A stretch of DNA of 64,000 bases from JADZAI01 sp046348585 (GTDB taxonomy: Bacteria; Pseudomonadota; Alphaproteobacteria; Micropepsales; Micropepsaceae). A model generated the notes under the pieces. The model was not told where the DNA came from. It did not search any database and saw nothing but the letters and a program-made list of their open reading frames with translations. Of the stretch, positions 42,107-51,296 are shown piece after piece (positions within the stretch are counted from its first letter, which is position 1; every line of letters begins with the position of its first letter). A program made the position numbers and the translations under genes. The stretch spans positions 14,499 through 78,498 of the forward strand of contig JAXMDZ010000015.1 of assembly GCA_046348585.1 (NCBI GenBank), given 5' to 3'.

Positions 42107-44053
42107 TTAGAGATTGTCGATCGCCACCGGCTCCAGCGTCTCGGGCGGCGCGAGGCCGAACACCCGCGCCAGAAAGTAGTGGGTCGCGGTCAGCGTGCGG
42201 CGCTGGTTCTCGGCCTTGCGGAACCCATGGCCCTCGCCCTCGAACGGGATATAGGCGGTGGGCACGCCCTTCGCCTTCACCGCGTCGTAGATCGCCTGGC
42301 TCTGCGAGGGCGGCACCGCCTTGTCGTCGAGACCCTGCAAGGTCAGAAGCGGCGCGCGGATACGGTCTGCGGCATGAAGCGGCGAACGCGCGCGATAGAT
42401 GTCCCGCGCCTCGGGCAGCGGCCCGATCAGCGTGTCGGTGTAGTGGGCCTCGAATTTGTGGGTGTCCGCCGCCAGCGCCTCCAGATCGGAGATGCCGAAG
42501 AGATTGACCCCGGCCGCGAACATTTCCGGATGGAAGGCGAGCGCCGCCAGCACGACATAGCCGCCCGCGCTGCCGCCATAGATCGCCATGCGCTTGGGAT
42601 CGGCGAGGCCGTTCGCCGCGCAATAGCGCGCGCCCGCCACAACGTCGGCGATGTCGGCCTCGCCCCAGCGTCCGTCGAGCGCCTTGCGATAGGCGCGGCC
42701 GAAGCCCGACGAGCCGCGATAGTTGACGTCGAGGATCGCAAAGCCGCGCGAGGTCCAGTAGGTGCGCCAGGCGGTGAGCGAGGGCTTCGACGCCGAGGTC
42801 GGGCCGCCATGGGCGGTGACGATCAGCGGCGGATGGGTGTCGGCCGGTGCGGCATAGCCCGGGTTGAGCGGCGGATAATAGAAGGCGTGCGCCGTCGCAT
42901 CGTCCGACGTGGCGAAAGAGAGCGCGTGCGGATGGGCGGCGAAGCCCGGCGGGATCGCCGCCCCGGCCGGGCGATGGACGAGCGTCGCGGGGCCGCCGTC
43001 GATCGGCACGCGGTGCAGCGCGTAGCCGTCCTCAGCCGAGGCGGCCAGCACCACGGCCGAACGGCCGTCGGCGAGGACGCGCTGCATGATCGCCGTGAAG
43101 GGCGCGGCCAGCGGCCGCGCCGTGCCGGTCACCAGATCGATCGTCACCAGCGAGTCGACGCCGTTGCGGGTCAGCGCGGCGACCGCCAGCCGCTCGTCGA
43201 TCAGCGCAAAGGCGCGCGCGCCGAAGTTCCAGACCGGGCCGCCGATCTCGCCGTCGAGATGGGCGACGAGTTCCGCCACCCCGCCGCGCCAGCGATAGAG
43301 GCTCCAGTCGCCCGGCTCGTCGCTGAGATAATAGAGCGTGCCGTCCGCGCTCCAGCAGGGCTGCATGACGGAGAAACCGTCGCGCGCCGAGGCGATGGTG
43401 AAGATCTGCGTCAGCGTTCCGTTGGGAGCGAAGCGCGCGACGTTCAGCGCGGTCGCGTCCCACGGCATGTTGGGATGATCCCAGGCGATCCAGGCGATGC
43501 GGTCGCCGTCCGGCGCAAGGCGCGGAGCGGCGGCGAAATCGCTGTCCTGCCACAAAGGCGTCATTGCACCGCTGGCGATGTCGATGGCGACGAGGGCGTT
43601 CTTCGGCTCGCCCGGGCCCGAATGATCCTCGCGCACCGCGATCAGGCGGCTGCGCAACGGATCGGGCGTCATGTCGGCGAAGCGCCACGGCCCTTCGGCG
43701 GTCAGCGGCTGCGGCTTGCCGCCCGGCCGGTCGTGCCAGATGCGCTGGTCGCGGTCGTTGACGAAGTAGACATGGCCCTTATCGGGCAGCAGCGCGCCGC
43801 CGCCATATTCGTGAACCCGCGAGCGGGCGCTGAGACCTTGCGGCAGCACGTCCTCGGCCGCGCCGTCCGGGCGCAGGCGGACGATCTGGGTCTGCCCGCC
43901 TTTGTCGGGACGCGCCTCGCCGAACCACAGCGCGCCGTTGTCGATCTCCACATCGGTGACGGCCCGCGCCGCCCCCACGGCGTCGTCGACCGAGACGGGC
44001 GAACGCCATGCGCCATAGGGCGCGACCGTCTGCGTCACGGTCCTTTCCGTCAT
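42107..44053 (-). CDS. S9-family prolyl-oligopeptidase-type serine peptidase
   Basis: 648 residues without a signal peptide. An N-terminal seven-bladed beta-propeller (WSADGTLYYLSDEPGDWSLY and similar blades) precedes the alpha/beta-hydrolase domain. VTAHGGPTSASKPSLTAWRT is the oxyanion side. The nucleophile Ser lies in AIYGGSAGGYVVLAALAFHP, the Asp in LQGLDDKAVPPSQSQ, and the His in EGEGHGFRKAENQ. Cleaves short peptides or acylated peptides in the cytoplasm, like acylaminoacyl-peptidases and DPP-type enzymes. ATG at 44053 with GGAAGGGTCAG before it. Confidence 0.93.
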   Translation of the reverse strand: MTERTVTQTVAPYGAWRSPVSVDDAVGAARAVTDVEIDNGALWFGEARPDKGGQTQIVRLRPDGAAEDVLPQGLSARSRVHEYGGGALLPDKGHVYFVNDRDQRIWHDRPGGKPQPLTAEGPWRFADMTPDPLRSRLIAVREDHSGPGEPKNALVAIDIASGAMTPLWQDSDFAAAPRLAPDGDRIAWIAWDHPNMPWDATALNVARFAPNGTLTQIFTIASARDGFSVMQPCWSADGTLYYLSDEPGDWSLYRWRGGVAELVAHLDGEIGGPVWNFGARAFALIDERLAVAALTRNGVDSLVTIDLVTGTARPLAAPFTAIMQRVLADGRSAVVLAASAEDGYALHRVPIDGGPATLVHRPAGAAIPPGFAAHPHALSFATSDDATAHAFYYPPLNPGYAAPADTHPPLIVTAHGGPTSASKPSLTAWRTYWTSRGFAILDVNYRGSSGFGRAYRKALDGRWGEADIADVVAGARYCAANGLADPKRMAIYGGSAGGYVVLAALAFHPEMFAAGVNLFGISDLEALAADTHKFEAHYTDTLIGPLPEARDIYRARSPLHAADRIRAPLLTLQGLDDKAVPPSQSQAIYDAVKAKGVPTAYIPFEGEGHGFRKAENQRRTLTATHYFLARVFGLAPPETLEPVAIDNL

Positions 44054-44154
44054 CTGACCCTTCCCTCGCGCCGCCCGTCGTCCCCCGCAGGCTGATTCGC
44101 GCTCGTCAGATTGGCACGGCCGCAAGAGCCGCCAATCTCATATGATGGAGAGGA

Positions 44155-45090
44155 TCAACGAACGTCGCGCGCGGCGGCGGCCGCCGTTCCCGGCGGAGCG
44201 AGATAGAGCCGTCCGCCGGCATAGTCGATGAAGAGCCGCACCTCCTTCAGCGCATCGTTGCCGAGGATGAGGGCGGGCCGGTCCGCGAGGCCGAGCGCGG
44301 CGAAGAGGGGAAGATCGGCGGCCTGCACCTCAGGCGTGCGCCAGTCGATCCCGGCCACCGAAAGCCGGGAGGCGCGCGCCTTCAGCGTCGCCGTTCCGCC
44401 GACGCCGAGTTCGCCTCTCGCAACGCCCGGCGCGCCCGCGACGATGCCTAGCGCCTCGCCCAGCGCCGGATTGAGAATGGTTACGTTCGCGCCGGTATCG
44501 ATCACCGCGCTGGCCGCCACGCCGTCGATCTCCGCCGCGACGATGACGAAATAGTCGGCCCGCCGCGCCATCGCCGCCTCGTGCCAGTCCGCGCCCGGCC
44601 GGGGACCATCGCCCCTTGGGTGGAGCGCCAGTCGCCGGCCCGGCTGGTCGATCTCCACCGCGAAGCGCGACAGCACATTCATGCCGAGAATCCCCCGCGC
44701 CTCCGGCACGCGGGCAAGCGGGGCGTCGAGGATCAGCGTGATCGGGGCCGGCGCCGGCTCGCCCGCCACGGCGACAAACCCCAGCGTATAGATATCGACC
44801 GTCGCCGGACCGTCCGCCAGTTGCACCGGCTGCGGCATGCGCCCCAGCTTCATCAGCCCCAGCTCGCGCCGCAGCGACGTGGTGACCGTGGTCAGCCCCG
44901 CACCGGTGTCGAGCACCATGGCGAACGGCCCCTTGCCGTTGATCGCGACCTCGACCACCGGCACCCCCCGCGTGGCCAGCGAAAGCGGCGCTTCCGCGGC
45001 GTTCGCGGGGGCGGCCAGCAGCGCGCAGGCCGCCAGGGCCGCCGCCAGACGGCCCGCAAGGCCGGTGTCCGCCCTCTGGGTTCTGGCCAT
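44155..45090 (-). CDS. Exported retropepsin-like aspartic protease with two catalytic-motif domains
   Basis: 311 residues. A signal peptide (AALAACALLAAPANAAEA) precedes two homologous pepsin/retropepsin lobes, each with a catalytic triad: FAMVLDTGAGLTTVTTSL and ASAVIDTGANVTILNPAL. ILGMNVLSRFAVEID and ALILGNDALKEVRLFIDYAG are the conserved ILG-D/N flaps. Having two DTG motifs in one chain could let it work as an intramolecular dimer, like pepsin; that is inference. The protein is reliable because both motifs keep D-T-G and ILG. It is divergent from typA. Confidence 0.9.
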   Translation of the reverse strand: MARTQRADTGLAGRLAAALAACALLAAPANAAEAPLSLATRGVPVVEVAINGKGPFAMVLDTGAGLTTVTTSLRRELGLMKLGRMPQPVQLADGPATVDIYTLGFVAVAGEPAPAPITLILDAPLARVPEARGILGMNVLSRFAVEIDQPGRRLALHPRGDGPRPGADWHEAAMARRADYFVIVAAEIDGVAASAVIDTGANVTILNPALGEALGIVAGAPGVARGELGVGGTATLKARASRLSVAGIDWRTPEVQAADLPLFAALGLADRPALILGNDALKEVRLFIDYAGGRLYLAPPGTAAAAARDVR

Positions 45091-45213
45091 CCTCGCCTTG
45101 CCTGTTGCAGTGCAAACAACTATAAGCCGCGCCAATTCCGGCAACAATCGGGCCCCGAGGCGCGCTTCAGCGAAAAGCGCGCGTTTTGGCCTTGGCTGAA
45201 TCGAGCGAGCCCC

Positions 45214-47043
45214 ATGGAACTCCGCAATATCGCGATCATCGCGCATGTCGACCACGGCAAGACGACCCTGGTGGACCAGCTTCTCAAGCAGTCCGGCACG
45301 TTCCGCGAGAACCAGCAGGTTCAGGAGCGCGCCATGGACTCCAACGACCAGGAGCGCGAGCGCGGCATCACCATTCTCGCCAAGGCGACCAGCGTCGAGT
45401 GGCAGGGCAAGCGCATCAACATCGTCGACACCCCCGGCCACGCCGATTTCGGCGGCGAGGTGGAGCGCATCCTCTCGATGGTGGACGGCGTCGTGCTGCT
45501 GGTCGACGCCGCCGAAAGCGTGATGCCGCAGACCAAGTTCGTGCTCTCCAAGGCGCTGAAGCTCGGCCTGAAGCCCATCGTCGTCATCAACAAGATCGAC
45601 CGCCAGGACGCCCGTCACGAGGAAGTGCTGGAGGAGATCTTCGATCTCTTCCTGGCGCTCGAAGCGGCCGACCACCAGCTCGATTTCCCCGTGCTCTACG
45701 CCTCGGGCCGCAACGGCTGGGCGGTCAACGATCTGAACGACGAGCGCGCCAGCCTGACGCCGCTGTTCGAGAAGATCGTCTCCTACGTGCCCCCGCCGAA
45801 GGTCGCCGCGCTCGGCACCGAGGACCATCCCTTCACGATGCTGGTCACGACCATCCAGTCGGACCCCTATCTCGGCCGCATCCTCACCGGCCGCATCGAG
45901 AGCGGCGTCGCCACGCCCAACCGGAACATCAAGGCGCTGAACGCGGCCGGCGAGACGCTGGAGCGCGCCCGCATCACCAAGATCCTCGCCTTCCGCGGCC
46001 TGTCGCGCACCCCGATCGAGCGCGCCGAGGCGGGCGACATCGTCTCCATCGCCGGCCTCACCGTCGCCACCGTCGCCGATACGCTCTGCGATCCTGCAGT
46101 CGAGCAGCCGCTGCAGGCGATCCCGGTCGATCCGCCGACCATCTCGATCCAGGTCGGCGTCAACGATTCCCCGCTCGCCGGGCGCGAGGGCGACAAGGTG
46201 CAGAGCCGCGTCATCCGCGAGCGGCTGTTCCGCGAGGCCGAGGGCAACGTCGCCATCAAGGTCAAGGAAAGCGAATCCAAGGACACGTTCGAGGTTTCGG
46301 GCCGCGGCGAGCTTCAGCTCGGCGTGCTGATCGAATCCATGCGCCGCGAGGGCTTCGAGCTGTCGATCTCGCGCCCCCGCGTGCTCTTCCGCACCGACGA
46401 GGCGACCGGCGAGCGGCTTGAGCCGATGGAAGAGGTCTTCGTCGACGTCGACGACGCCTATACCGGCGTCGTCATCGAGAAGATGGCGCTGCGCAAGGCC
46501 GAGATGACCGACATGCGCCCGACCGGCGCCGGCAAGACCCGCATCACCTTCTACGCCCCCTCGCGCGGCCTCATCGGCTATCACGGCCAGTTCCTGACCG
46601 ACACGCGCGGCACCGGCATCATGAACCGCGTGTTCAAGGATTACGGCCCCTACAAGGGGCCGATGGAAGGCCGCCCGCGCGGCGTGCTGATCAGCCTGGA
46701 GGACGGCGAGGCCGTCACCTACGCGCTCTGGTATCTTGAGGAGCGCGGCACGCTGTTCGTCACCACCGGCACCAAGCTCTATCAGGGCATGATCATCGGC
46801 GAGAACTCGCGCGACAACGACATGGACGTCAATCCGCTGAAATCCAAGCAGCTGACCAACTTCCGCGCCGCCGGCAAGGACGAGGCCGTGCGCCTCACCC
46901 CGCACCGCCAGATGACTCTGGAGCAGGCGATCGCCTATATCGACACCGACGAACTCGTCGAAGTGACGCCGAAATCGATCCGCCTGCGCAAGCGCCAGCT
47001 CGTGCCGCATCTGAGGAAGCGCGCCGAGAAGGCCGACGCGTAA
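45214..47043 (+). CDS. typA: Translational GTPase TypA/BipA
   Basis: 609 residues, full length. G1 AHVDHGKTTLVDQLLKQSG, G2 region ERERGITI, G3 DTPGHADFGGEVER, G4 NKIDRQDAR, and G5 YASGRNG. EF-G-like domains and the TypA-specific C-terminus follow (YHGQFLTDTRGTGIMN, NSRDNDMDVNPLKSKQLTN). Binds the 70S ribosome and helps 50S assembly and stress or cold translation. ATG at 45214, where the family begins (MELRNIAIIAHVDHGKTT). Confidence 0.97.
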   Translation: MELRNIAIIAHVDHGKTTLVDQLLKQSGTFRENQQVQERAMDSNDQERERGITILAKATSVEWQGKRINIVDTPGHADFGGEVERILSMVDGVVLLVDAAESVMPQTKFVLSKALKLGLKPIVVINKIDRQDARHEEVLEEIFDLFLALEAADHQLDFPVLYASGRNGWAVNDLNDERASLTPLFEKIVSYVPPPKVAALGTEDHPFTMLVTTIQSDPYLGRILTGRIESGVATPNRNIKALNAAGETLERARITKILAFRGLSRTPIERAEAGDIVSIAGLTVATVADTLCDPAVEQPLQAIPVDPPTISIQVGVNDSPLAGREGDKVQSRVIRERLFREAEGNVAIKVKESESKDTFEVSGRGELQLGVLIESMRREGFELSISRPRVLFRTDEATGERLEPMEEVFVDVDDAYTGVVIEKMALRKAEMTDMRPTGAGKTRITFYAPSRGLIGYHGQFLTDTRGTGIMNRVFKDYGPYKGPMEGRPRGVLISLEDGEAVTYALWYLEERGTLFVTTGTKLYQGMIIGENSRDNDMDVNPLKSKQLTNFRAAGKDEAVRLTPHRQMTLEQAIAYIDTDELVEVTPKSIRLRKRQLVPHLRKRAEKADA

Positions 47044-47067
47044 GGGTCCTCCATCGAGCCGACCGCC

Positions 47068-47868
47068 TTGACCAAGACCGACCTTTCCGTCCTCGCCGCC
47101 TTCGCCCATCGTCTGGCCGACGCCAGCGGCGCGGCGATCCTGCCGCACTTCCGGGCGGGCCGTGCGGTGGTGGACAAGGGCGGGCTGAAGGGCGAGGCCT
47201 ACGATCCCGTCACCGAGGCCGACAAGGAGGCCGAAACGGCGATCCGCGCCCTCATCGCCGCCGAATATCCAGCCCACGGCGTTCTGGGCGAGGAGCACGG
47301 GGCGGAGCCCGGAACCTCGAACCTCACCTGGGTGATCGATCCGATCGACGGCACCCGCGCCTTCATCACCGGCGGCCCGCAATGGGGCACGCTGATCGCC
47401 CTCAACGACGGCGAGAAGCCGGTGCTCGGCGTCCTCGACCAGCCCTATACCGGCGAGCGCTGGATCGGCCATGACGGCCGCGCCGCCTTCCACGCCCGCG
47501 GCAAGGTCGAGCGGCTGCGCACCCGCCCCTGCGCCGCGCTGGGCGATGCCGTCGTCACCTCCACCCATCCGTGGAGCTATTTCACGCCGGAGGAGCAGGC
47601 GCTCTTCCGCGCCATCGATTCGCGCGCCCGCATGACCCGCTTCGGCGGCGACTGCTACGCTTACGGCCTGCTCGCCATGGGCTGCCTCGACGCGGTGGTG
47701 GAATCGGCGCTGAAGCCCTGGGACATCCAGGCGCTCGTCCCCATCATCGAGGGCGCGGGCGGCGTCATCACGACCTGGACGGGCGGCGACCCGCAGGACG
47801 GCGGCCATATCGTCGCCAGCGGCGACGAGCGGCTGCATGCGCAGTTGCTGAAGATCCTCGCCGGCTAG
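47068..47868 (+). CDS. hisN: Inositol-monophosphatase-family phosphatase, histidinol-phosphatase (HisN)-like
   Basis: 266 residues from a TTG start. Lithium-sensitive phosphatase motifs: YDPVTEADKEAETAIRALI (first metal site), GVLGEEHGAEPG, WVIDPIDGTRAFITGGPQWG (metal-binding D-x-I-D-G-T), and SALKPWDIQALVPIIEGAGG (third metal Asp). The short GPQWGTLIAL and DQPYTGERWIG segments fit HisN of actinobacteria/alphaproteobacteria, which makes histidinol. A phosphatase of inositol or other sugar phosphates remains possible. Follows typA at 25 bases, probably same transcript, and overlaps the lipase stop by 4 bases. Confidence 0.9.
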   Translation: MTKTDLSVLAAFAHRLADASGAAILPHFRAGRAVVDKGGLKGEAYDPVTEADKEAETAIRALIAAEYPAHGVLGEEHGAEPGTSNLTWVIDPIDGTRAFITGGPQWGTLIALNDGEKPVLGVLDQPYTGERWIGHDGRAAFHARGKVERLRTRPCAALGDAVVTSTHPWSYFTPEEQALFRAIDSRARMTRFGGDCYAYGLLAMGCLDAVVESALKPWDIQALVPIIEGAGGVITTWTGGDPQDGGHIVASGDERLHAQLLKILAG

Positions 47869-48815
47869 GCGCCGTCCGCCGCATCGAGGAACGCATCGGC
47901 CGCGTTCCAGAACACCCGCCGCACCTCGTCGCGCTCCTGCACCAGCTCGTGCTCGGCGTCGGAGAAGAGGACGAAGAGACCCCGCTTCACGCGCCGGATC
48001 AGCGTCATGTCGGGGCCCTGATTGACGATGCGGTCATGCGCCGCGCCGACGATCATCAGCGGACAGCGTATGCGCGCCGCGAAGGCCGGGCGCTTCGCTT
48101 CGCGCATCGCCGCGAACGCCTCGCGCGCCCAGCGCCAGGTCGGCCCGCACAGCGCGAGCATCGGTTCGGCCCGCACGATGTCGTTGTTGCGCTCGTAGCG
48201 GCGGCGGTCGGTCGTGACCTTGTTTTCCTCGAACGGCGTCGAGAGCCCGTCATTGCCCGCCCCGCCGGGCGTGAAATCCTCGCCCTTGCCGAGCGCGCAC
48301 ATCGCCGCCGCCAGCGGCCGCGAAACGAGCCGCAGCGCCAGCGGCATCCACGCCTTCAGCATCGGCGCGGAGAGAAAGGCGCGCTCGAAATCGTCCGGCC
48401 GCCGGGTCAGATAGCGCAGCGCCAGATGGCCGCCCATCGAGTGGCCGAACAGGACGTGGGGGCCGGGCATCCGGCCTTTGACGAGCGTGTCCATCACCGC
48501 GTCGAGGTCGAGATCGAAATCGGCGAAGCGCCGGACATGGCCCTTGCTGCGGTCGGCGGCGAGGCGCTGCGACAGGCCCTGCCCGCGCCAGTCGAAGCAG
48601 ACGACGCCATAGCCGCGCGCCAGAACCTCGCCGATGAACTCGAAATATTTTTCGATGAACTCGGTGCGCCCCGTGCACACCACCATCGTGCCGCGCGGCG
48701 TCGCGGCCTGCGACGCCCAGACCGCCGCCCGCAGCTTCACGCCGTCGGCGGCCGCCAGTTCGTGCAGCACGCCGCCCGGCGGCGCGGGGTTTCCCGGGAT
48801 CTCGACCAGCCGCAA
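47865..48815 (-). CDS. Alpha/beta hydrolase, monoacylglycerol-lipase/lysophospholipase L2-like
   Basis: 316 residues from a TTG at 48815. Fold and catalytic residues: TGRTEFIEKYFEFIGEVLA, DWRGQGLSQR, nucleophile Ser in LFGHSMGGHLALRYL, Asp in IVGAAHDRIVNQG and His in SDAEHELVQERDEV. Hydrolyses lipid esters such as monoacylglycerol or lysophospholipid. It starts 6 bases after the SCP2 gene stop, so lipase and lipid-carrier domain proteins are one operon and may share a substrate. Confidence 0.9.
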   Translation of the reverse strand: MRLVEIPGNPAPPGGVLHELAAADGVKLRAAVWASQAATPRGTMVVCTGRTEFIEKYFEFIGEVLARGYGVVCFDWRGQGLSQRLAADRSKGHVRRFADFDLDLDAVMDTLVKGRMPGPHVLFGHSMGGHLALRYLTRRPDDFERAFLSAPMLKAWMPLALRLVSRPLAAAMCALGKGEDFTPGGAGNDGLSTPFEENKVTTDRRRYERNNDIVRAEPMLALCGPTWRWAREAFAAMREAKRPAFAARIRCPLMIVGAAHDRIVNQGPDMTLIRRVKRGLFVLFSDAEHELVQERDEVRRVFWNAADAFLDAADGA

Positions 48816-48821
48816 GGCGCG

Positions 48822-49154
48822 CTACACGCCGGCCGCGGCGGCCGCCTTCTGCAGGATCGGCCCGAGCTTCATGGCGACCGCCATGTCGCCGAGGACCTTC
48901 ATCTTGCCCTGCATGAAGGCCATGGTCGGGTCCAGCTCGCGCTTGAACATCTTCATCAGATTGTCGGGCGAGATGACGATGGTGCAGTCCGCCGCCGCAT
49001 CGGTATTGCCGACGCTGTTCGGCACCGTCTTGCCGTCGATGACGACGACGCCCTGCCCCTCGAAGTCGAATTTCAGGATCGAGCCGAAGCCGGAGTTTTC
49101 GCCGATCACCTTGGCGAGGCCGGCGGTGATCTCGGAAATCAACTCTGCGCTCAT
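48822..49154 (-). CDS. SCP2 sterol-carrier-type lipid-binding protein
   Basis: 110 residues, a single SCP2 domain. Typical motifs are GSILKFDFEGQGVVVIDGK, ADCTIVISPDNLMKMFKREL and DPTMAFMQGKMKVLGDMAVA with the M-x-G-K-x-K-V-x-G-D signature. It forms a hydrophobic pocket for fatty acids or acyl-CoA, cytoplasmic. A perfect ribosome site GGAGGAG precedes the ATG. First gene of the pair with the lipase. Divergent from the DUF4838 gene. Confidence 0.95.
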   Translation of the reverse strand: MSAELISEITAGLAKVIGENSGFGSILKFDFEGQGVVVIDGKTVPNSVGNTDAAADCTIVISPDNLMKMFKRELDPTMAFMQGKMKVLGDMAVAMKLGPILQKAAAAAGV

Positions 49155-49245
49155 GGGTCTCCTCCAAGCGGCTCTGCGGCCTGTTGCCCGGCGGCGATGA
49201 ATAACGGAAAAGCGGGGTCTCCGCCATCCGCCCGCATCGGACGCC

Positions 49246-51216
49246 ATGCCCCCAGTCCTGCCCGCGATCGTCCATCCCGAAGGCTCGCCGCTCGCGGCCC
49301 TCGCCGCCGGGGAATTGCGCGCCCATCTTGGCCGTCTCGACGCGCCGTGCGGCATCGCCTACGTCGAGATCGCCCATGGCGGCGACCCGGCGGGCGAGGG
49401 CTTCGCCTGGCGCGTGACGGAAGGCGCGGTGCGCATCGCCGCCGACGGCCCGCGCGGGGCGCTCCACGCCGCCTTCGATCTTCTGGAAGCCCTCGGCTTC
49501 GCCTGGCCCGCGCCGGGCGAGGCCGAGACCGTGATCCCCGAGACGCCCGACGAACTGCCCGCCGAGCGGCCGCACCAGGCCCCGGCGCTCGCCGGGCGCA
49601 GCCTCATTCTCGGCCACCACGCCTTCATGGCCTCGGCCGCCGACTGGATCGTCTGGGCGGCGCGCAACCGGCTCAACACGATCTTCTTCCATATCGACGA
49701 GCACGGCGCAGGCCTCGGCGCGATTCCGGCGGCGCAGTGGCAGGCCCGGCGAGGCGAGGCGGTCGCCCTCGCAAGGCGCTACGGCCTGACGCTGGAACTG
49801 GGCGGCCACGGCCTCACCGCGCTGCTGCCGCGCGCCGCCTTCGAGACGCACCCCGACTGGTTCCCCTCGCGCGGCGGCCGCCGCGAGAAGCGCCACAATC
49901 TGAACCCGCTTTCCGCCGGGGCGCTGGAGGCCGTGCGGGCGAACGCCCGCGCCTGGTTCGAGGCCAATCCCGGCTTCGACGTCTATCATCTGTGGGCGGA
50001 CGATCTGCCCGACGGGGGCTGGTGCGAGGACGCGGCGGCGCAGGGCTTCAGCCCCTCCGACCAGCTGATGCTGGCGACCAACGCGGTGGCGGAGGAACTG
50101 GCGGCGATCGCCCCCGGCGCGCTTCTCGCCTTTCTCTCCTATCACGACACCGAAGCGCCGCCCCGGGTCGCGCCGGCCGCCAATGTGGCCCTGACCTTCG
50201 CGCCGCGCCTGCGCTGCTACGCCGCCGGGATCGACGCCCCGCACCCGGTCAACGCCAAATACCCGGACCTCTTCCGGGCCAACGCGGCGCTCTTTGCGGG
50301 GGCCGGCCGGGCGCGCGTCTTCGAGTATTGGCTGGACGCCATCCTCTTCAAGATCGTCGCCCCGCCGATGGTCGAGACCATCCGCCGCGACCTCGCCTTC
50401 TACGCCGCGAACGGCGCGCACACGGTCGGCGCGCTGGCGACCGGCTCGATGCCGTTCGTCGCGCCGAACCTCAACGCCTATGCCTTCGCCCGCCTCGCCT
50501 GGAATCCGGGCCTCGGCGCGAAAGCCGTGCGCGAGGCCTTCTGCGCTCATGTCTTCCGCTCCGGCCTCCACATGCCGGCCTATTTCGAGGCGCTGGAGCG
50601 CGCCTTCGCGCTCGACCTCGACCTCCGCCCGGAGGAGGCCCGCCTCAAGGGCCGCGGCGCGCTGGAGGAAACCATCGCCGACCCGCCCGCCGATATCGGC
50701 AGCCCGTTCAACGTCGCCGCCGAATGGGTCGGCGAGGCGCAGGCCCGCCAGGAGCGGGCGCTCGACGCGCTGGAAGAGGCGGAACGCATCTTCCAGACCA
50801 TGATGCGCCCGCCGGGGGCCGATCCGGCGCAGGCGGTGCTGCGCGAGGAGTGCCACCGCTATCTCTGCCACGCCCGGCTGATGCTTCAGGCGGCGTTGCT
50901 CGACGTGCGCGCCGCCGAGACGGCGGGCACGGCCCGCGACGTGCAGGAGGCGGTCCGGCAGGCCCGCTTCCATCTCACCCGCATCGAGACCGAAATGCGC
51001 GGCTTCGTGCGCGAGCCCTATGTCGCCAACACGAAGCTGCTTCTCTGGCTGTTCCTCGGCCTCGCCCTCGACCGGGCCGAGGACGAGCTGATCCAGGGCG
51101 ACGGCGCGCGCCGCAAGCGGCTGCGCAACCGCATGGAGACGGCGCGTCAGAACTTCGCACGTCTGGCGGCGCTCTGGCCGCCCGAAACGCTTCCCGCCGG
51201 ACCGGGGCCGACATAA
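49246..51216 (+). CDS. DUF4838-type protein, possible glycoside-hydrolase-like enzyme
   Basis: 656 residues, no signal peptide. The N-terminal part is an alpha-glucuronidase/GH20b-like domain (WRVTEGAVRIAADGPRGALH, followed by AAFDLLEALGFAW). The central part is barrel-like: LILGHHAFMASAADWIVWAA, NRLNTIFFHIDEHGAGLG, ALARRYGLTLELGGHGL, HPDWFPSRGG and DVYHLWADDLPDGGWCEDAA, with candidate acidic residues in W-A-D-D. The C-terminal part is helical (EAERIFQTMMRPPG). DUF4838 proteins are often exported by Bacteroidetes and act on glycans; a cytoplasmic alphaproteobacterial form is unusual. Substrate unknown. Monocistronic or loosely linked to the carboxyltransferase downstream. Confidence 0.72.
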   Translation: MPPVLPAIVHPEGSPLAALAAGELRAHLGRLDAPCGIAYVEIAHGGDPAGEGFAWRVTEGAVRIAADGPRGALHAAFDLLEALGFAWPAPGEAETVIPETPDELPAERPHQAPALAGRSLILGHHAFMASAADWIVWAARNRLNTIFFHIDEHGAGLGAIPAAQWQARRGEAVALARRYGLTLELGGHGLTALLPRAAFETHPDWFPSRGGRREKRHNLNPLSAGALEAVRANARAWFEANPGFDVYHLWADDLPDGGWCEDAAAQGFSPSDQLMLATNAVAEELAAIAPGALLAFLSYHDTEAPPRVAPAANVALTFAPRLRCYAAGIDAPHPVNAKYPDLFRANAALFAGAGRARVFEYWLDAILFKIVAPPMVETIRRDLAFYAANGAHTVGALATGSMPFVAPNLNAYAFARLAWNPGLGAKAVREAFCAHVFRSGLHMPAYFEALERAFALDLDLRPEEARLKGRGALEETIADPPADIGSPFNVAAEWVGEAQARQERALDALEEAERIFQTMMRPPGADPAQAVLREECHRYLCHARLMLQAALLDVRAAETAGTARDVQEAVRQARFHLTRIETEMRGFVREPYVANTKLLLWLFLGLALDRAEDELIQGDGARRKRLRNRMETARQNFARLAALWPPETLPAGPGPT

Positions 51217-51296
51217 CGTGGCCGCAAAGAAAATGGAGGAAGACGGCCCATGACATCGCCCCGACCGACGATCGCCCCGACGGGCCGGACTGCCGC

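Noticed and set aside
39623..44095. A 1490-codon open frame on the plus strand
   Set aside because: It runs through the PatZ-like gene in a wrong frame and antisense to the S9 peptidase; the translation is Arg/Ala/Gly-rich with no motif. Long spurious frames are expected in DNA this rich in GC.
44155..47838. A 1227-codon open frame on the minus strand
   Set aside because: Only its last 311 codons (from the ATG at 45090) are the real retropepsin gene; the rest is antisense to typA and the hisN-like gene.
47571..51250. Long frame upstream of the carboxyltransferase
   Set aside because: It is a shadow of the hisN-like, lipase, SCP2 and DUF4838 genes; the real carboxyltransferase starts at the ATG at 51297.
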